Shown here one piece after another: positions 7,360 through 9,878 of a stretch of 9,878 nt of DNA. The stretch covers positions 1-9,878 of the forward strand of contig DTZQ01000369.1 in assembly GCA_012961305.1 (NCBI GenBank). The letters are read 5' to 3'. The position numbers were made by a program, and so were the translations under genes. The notes under the pieces are model-generated. The model worked only from the letters and a program-made list of their open reading frames with translations, did no database searches and was not told where the DNA came from. This stretch comes from Armatimonadota bacterium (GTDB lineage: Bacteria > Armatimonadota > UBA10988 > DTZQ01). Position 1 is the first letter of the stretch, and each line of letters starts with the position of its first letter.

Positions 7360-7365
7360 CCTTAC

Positions 7366-8493
7366 TCAACGGGCACCGCCGGTCGTACGCACTGCCGTTA
7401 GCAGGGTGAGGGCCAACTCCTCTGCCGCGGCCGGGTCTGGGGCGCAGTACACCCCTCCCACCCAGCGGTCATACTGCCAGACCACATCGTAAGCCCCTCC
7501 CGGTTCTCCGACCAGCAGGGGAACTCCCTGCTCCCGCCGCTGGGTCACCCTGCTTCCGCTGCTCTCCAAGAATTGGGCATATTTCTGCCAGACCCGTTCC
7601 GCTGCCGCGGGAGTTTCCTGCCGGGAAAGGAAGGCGGTGAGTTTCTGCTCCCCGCGCTGATATTGGGCCGAGTAAGTTTCGGTGAGGAACTCCTGGTACA
7701 GCGCGTTCCGCTTGGCGTACTGGATGGAATCGGGAATCAACCCCCCCTTCGGCCAGCAGGTCAAGCCCCACAGGAAAGTATCGTCGGGTGGTAGTTGGGC
7801 GTCCACCTGTTGGGCCAGGCTTTGCGCCGCCTCCTCCAGGGCAGGGTCGTCCTTTGCCGCCAGGATTTGCACATAATACCTTCCCTTCCAGAAGAAGTAA
7901 CTGCCCTGCACGGTGTATCCCTCCCGGCCGAACTTCACCGGCGTCAGGCCCGGCGAACGTTCGGCGGAGAAAATCCCAAAAGCGTTCGCTGGCTCGCCCA
8001 GGTCAAAGACGTACACGTCCAGGAAGCGGTTGGGGTCCCGCTCGTCGGTGAAACTGAGACTTTCCAGCCCGACGACGTCGTATTCCAGGTACTTCTCCGC
8101 CCGACCGTCAATTTTCTCGTACAGGTTGGCGGCGGTGAAACGCTCCACTTCGCCTGCGGGCTTCCACTGAGGCACGTGAAGGGAAGAGAGGAAACTAACC
8201 TCTTGGCCTGTTGGCCTGTCTTCCGCGCCCACAGGCTGGGAGCCTACGGGTGATGTCGGCACAACCCTTGCGCTGCCGGATGTACCCTTAAGGGCCGCCG
8301 CTTCCAAAGCAAACAGGCGGGGATTGTACCCGCCCCACAGTTTTCCCACCGGATACACCCCCCGCACGTACACGGCTAAAGCGATGAGAGGTAGCAGCAA
8401 GAGCAACCCCCCGCCAAGCACCTTCTCCCGACGGGACACCTCCCGCACGAACTTTTTCCTTCTCCGTTTGGACTTGGCTGTTGGTGTCGCCAT
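7366..8493 (-). CDS. DUF6599-like membrane-anchored protein
   Basis: A 375-residue protein of no known biochemical function. The start at 8493 is chosen because GGAGGAGGG (8501-8509) lies 7 nt upstream; the in-frame ATG at 8514 lacks a ribosome site. Residues 4-24 are strongly basic (KSKRRRKKF) and precede one membrane helix (about 26-45), giving an N-in, C-out anchor. A low-complexity stretch at 65-105 acts as linker. The globular part resembles the DUF6599 family: FTAANLYEKIDGRAEKYLEY (119-138), FLDVYVFDLGEPANAFGIFS (157-176), then GSYFFWKGRYYVQI (197-210). A second similar half begins near 237 and ends with YDVVWQYDRWVGGVY (335-349). It is the first gene of the operon with the DUF362 and polyferredoxin genes. 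The DUF6599 name is from recognised motifs, not from a search. Confidence 0.8.
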   Translation of the reverse strand: MATPTAKSKRRRKKFVREVSRREKVLGGGLLLLLPLIALAVYVRGVYPVGKLWGGYNPRLFALEAAALKGTSGSARVVPTSPVGSQPVGAEDRPTGQEVSFLSSLHVPQWKPAGEVERFTAANLYEKIDGRAEKYLEYDVVGLESLSFTDERDPNRFLDVYVFDLGEPANAFGIFSAERSPGLTPVKFGREGYTVQGSYFFWKGRYYVQILAAKDDPALEEAAQSLAQQVDAQLPPDDTFLWGLTCWPKGGLIPDSIQYAKRNALYQEFLTETYSAQYQRGEQKLTAFLSRQETPAAAERVWQKYAQFLESSGSRVTQRREQGVPLLVGEPGGAYDVVWQYDRWVGGVYCAPDPAAAEELALTLLTAVRTTGGAR

Positions 8494-8541
8494 GGCTTTA
8501 CCCTCCTCCTGCATCTAAAGGCCGAATGCCCATCCCGTTTT

Positions 8542-8570
8542 ATTGTACCAAACCTGAGGGAAAAATGCAA
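8542..8570 (-). promoter_or_regulatory. Extended -10 promoter of the DUF6599-DUF362-NapHG operon
   Basis: On the minus strand TTGCAT (8565-8570) is followed after exactly 17 bp by TACAAT (8542-8547), preceded by TG one base upstream (TGGTACAAT). This is a strong housekeeping-sigma pattern. Transcription should begin near 8535, giving a leader of about 40 nt to the start at 8493, with the GGAGGAGGG ribosome site in between. Confidence 0.7.
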
Positions 8571-8656
8571 GGGTTTACTCCCAAGGCTTTCCGAAGATTC
8601 CCTTTTGTGCAGTTAATAGGCAGGGACCTGAGGAAAAGGTGACCGGCCCTACCTTA

Positions 8657-8692
8657 CTACCTGACTGGTAGCGAATAGGAGAAAAAATTCGC
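8657..8692. promoter_or_regulatory. Two adjoining operator-like inverted repeats
   Basis: CTACC (8657-8661) and GGTAG (8667-8671) flank the 5-bp TGACT. Sharing the last G, GCGAAT (8671-8676) and ATTCGC (8687-8692) flank a 10-bp A-rich spacer. Arms of 5-6 bp at helical-turn-like spacing fit protein-binding half-sites. Each alone is weak; the evidence is their clustering in a divergent promoter region. Confidence 0.35.
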
Positions 8693-8704
8693 GGCTGGTT
8701 CTGG

Positions 8705-8722
8705 ACAAAGTCCCGACTTTGT
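8705..8722. promoter_or_regulatory. Perfect 18-bp palindromic operator candidate
   Basis: ACAAAGTC (8705-8712) and GACTTTGT (8715-8722) are exact inverted repeats separated by CC. The site ends 35 bp upstream of the -35 element of the rightward promoter, a typical place for an activator, and also lies upstream of the leftward promoter. With a 2-bp centre it cannot make a normal RNA hairpin loop without losing pairs, and it has no T tract, so a DNA-binding dimer site is more likely than a terminator. Confidence 0.6.
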
Positions 8723-8756
8723 GATAAAACGTAACTACTCAGCCGGTCGCTGGGGG

Positions 8757-8785
8757 TTGAGTTTTGGAGGGAAATGTGGTAAAAG
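8757..8785 (+). promoter_or_regulatory. Candidate promoter of the CBM-protein gene
   Basis: TTGAGT (8757-8762) and TAAAAG (8780-8785) are 17 bp apart, and the -10 is preceded by TG one base upstream (TGGTAAAAG), echoing the TGGTACAAT of the opposite promoter. The -10 matches four of six consensus bases. Initiation near 8792 would give a leader of about 46 nt to the start at 8838, or about 97 nt to 8889. Confidence 0.5.
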
Positions 8786-8837
8786 AATTCAAAGGCGAAA
8801 CCTAAAAACCATGCCGACGGAAAGGAAGAACTTAACA

Positions 8838-9878
8838 ATGAGATGCGACATCACCAGAGAGGAAATAGAAATCTGCCGGGAGAAAATCATGGCTGGGTCC
8901 CTCGGTCAGTGGTTGGGCTTCAGCCTGGCCTTGGGGCTGGGCCTTTTTTGCCTTCCCCAGAGCGAAGCCCCGCAGCCGGCCACTTCCGCTTACAATTTGG
9001 CCCCCAATCCCTCCTTTGAAGGGGGTTCCCCCCGGGCCCAACTCCTCTATCAGCAAGCCTTTCCCGTTTTCGACTGGGAGCCAGCCTGGTCGGTAGGGGA
9101 GTACCGCTGGGAGGAAGGAGAAGCCTGGGAGGGGGAACGCTCCTTGGCCCTGTTGGGCACGGTAAAGGAGGATGGCACTTGGGCGCAAGGGGGATGGGTC
9201 ACACGCTTTGGCTTTCCCGCCTTTCCCGCTTACACCTACACCTTTTCCGGCTGGGTGAAGACGGAGCAGGCCAGCGGGCACACCCATTTGGTGATTGGCT
9301 GGTTTGGACCTCAAGGGTGGGTTAGCAACACCGACAACGGTTTTTTTCTGGGTGGGGATAGGGAGTGGGTGCGCTTGTCGGTGAGGGGGCGGCCGCCGGA
9401 GGGGGCCACCTATGGGCGGTTGTACTTTCGCTCTGACGGGAACTGGGGGGGAGCGTGGTTTGACGGGGCCAAGTTGCAGTTGGGGGAGGGGCCGGGAGAG
9501 ATAGCGGTGCCCAATGGGAGTTTTGAGGTGGTAGGAGAGAAGGGGATAGAAGGGTGGGAGACCTGGCCGGAAGAGGGCTGGGGGGAAGTGGTGGAAGGGA
9601 CGGAGATGGCCTATGAAGGGGAGCGGTGTGTGGGCTTAGGAGAGGTGGTGGGAAGGATAGGATGGGTGAGTGAGCGCTTTCATGTGTCTGGGGGAGGGGC
9701 CTGGGAGTACGAGGTAGGAGTAAGGGTGAACGGGAAGGAAGTGAAAGAAGGACAAGTGCGGATAGGGATAAAGTGGGAAGGAGAGGAAGAAGGGTTAGAG
9801 GTGAGTGAGGGTTTAGAAGTAGGAGGGAAGGGCTGGCAGGAAGTAAGGCATCGGACGGGGGTGCCGGAGGGGGTAGAG
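8838..9878 (+). CDS. Secreted protein with two CBM4/9-like modules (3' end cut by window)
   Basis: Reading frame open to the right edge, 347 codons seen. The start at 8838 has AGGAAG (8823-8828) 9 nt upstream. ATG 8889 also has a site (GGGAG, 6 nt away) but would leave an uncharged signal-peptide head; ATG 8811 lacks a site. A hydrophobic segment (about residues 23-38, LGFSLALGLGLFC) followed by LPQSEA suggests export with cleavage after SEA. Module 1 begins NLAPNPSFEG (53-62) and ends with the AWFDGAKLQLGEG strand (about 205-217). It has the jelly-roll pattern YTFSGWVKT and EWVRLSVRG of CBM4/9-like carbohydrate-binding domains. Module 2 starts at VPNGSFE (about 225) and is cut off. Any catalytic domain would lie beyond the window. 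From about 9480 the coding strand is more than 80% purine, with GGG/GGA, GAG/GAA, AGG and ATA codons unlike the C-rich first module. Confidence 0.85.
   Translation, partial: MRCDITREEIEICREKIMAGSLGQWLGFSLALGLGLFCLPQSEAPQPATSAYNLAPNPSFEGGSPRAQLLYQQAFPVFDWEPAWSVGEYRWEEGEAWEGERSLALLGTVKEDGTWAQGGWVTRFGFPAFPAYTYTFSGWVKTEQASGHTHLVIGWFGPQGWVSNTDNGFFLGGDREWVRLSVRGRPPEGATYGRLYFRSDGNWGGAWFDGAKLQLGEGPGEIAVPNGSFEVVGEKGIEGWETWPEEGWGEVVEGTEMAYEGERCVGLGEVVGRIGWVSERFHVSGGGAWEYEVGVRVNGKEVKEGQVRIGIKWEGEEEGLEVSEGLEVGGKGWQEVRHRTGVPEGVE

Larger units (their letters stand above)
8494..8837. other. Divergent control region between redox operon and CBM gene
   Basis: This 344-bp region has no convincing gene and separates two outward-facing transcription units. 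It contains one promoter per strand (listed separately) and, between them, three closely spaced inverted repeats: CTACC-5-GGTAG (8657-8671), GCGAAT-10-ATTCGC (8671-8692) and a perfect 8+2+8 palindrome (8705-8722). It is more AT-rich than the flanking genes. Shared regulation of the two units from here is plausible but inferred. Confidence 0.6.

Noticed and set aside
8575..8838. Minus-strand 87-codon open frame in the divergent region
   Set aside because: It covers the -10/-35 of the rightward promoter and the perfect palindrome, lacks a ribosome site near its start, and has no family features.
8832..9314. Minus-strand 160-codon frame
   Set aside because: It is antisense to the CBM-module gene, whose forward frame has clear NPSFEG and jelly-roll motifs.
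9480..9878. Diversity-generating retroelement variable region
   Set aside because: The purine bias involves G at least as much as A, and there is no template repeat or reverse transcriptase in the window.

Overview
The window is a GC-rich bacterial fragment with five protein genes, four of them complete. It probably comes from an uncultivated, saccharolytic Gram-negative-type lineage. The set of secreted sugar-directed proteins, a Tat-exported DUF362 protein, a DUF6599-like membrane protein and a NapH/NapG-like polyferredoxin recalls Armatimonadota (for example Fervidibacter-like genomes), Planctomycetota, Hydrogenedentes or Chloroflexota. I lean weakly to Armatimonadota from family content alone; no marker gene is present.

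Layout, left to right. Positions 1-104 hold about three head-to-tail copies of a 36-bp G/C-tract repeat that runs off the left edge. Positions 154-4521 (minus) encode a very large secreted protein: LamG-like lectin domain, proline-rich linker, GH2 beta-glycosidase-like core, and two C-terminal glutamine-amidotransferase-like modules. Its GH2 acid/base glutamate appears to be replaced by asparagine. A 218-bp gap (4522-4739) follows, with a candidate promoter and operator-like repeats. Then come three minus-strand genes that read as one transcription unit, in the order of transcription: 8493-7366 (DUF6599-like, single-pass membrane anchor), 7256-6264 (Tat-signal DUF362 protein) and 6257-4740 (fusion of a NapH-like membrane ferredoxin with a NapG-like polyferredoxin). 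A good extended -10 promoter lies directly upstream. The 109-bp gap between the first two genes holds a symmetric array of GTCAAT/ATTGAC elements that could act as a leaky terminator, attenuator or operator.

Positions 8494-8837 are a divergent control region with a promoter on each strand and three inverted repeats, one a perfect 8+2+8 palindrome. From 8838 to the right edge, on the plus strand, lies the 5' part of a secreted protein with two CBM4/9-like jelly-roll modules. The coding strand of its second module is strikingly purine-rich.

Functionally, the middle operon looks like a membrane-spanning electron-transfer module of unknown substrate: cysteine pairs and ferredoxin clusters at the membrane, then an apparently exported NapG-like cluster string, with an exported DUF362 partner and an anchored DUF6599 protein. 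It is flanked by genes for extracytoplasmic carbohydrate binding or processing. The best candidates for something undescribed are this redox operon with its unusual fusion protein and intergenic control element, and the apparently acid/base-less GH2-like giant protein.
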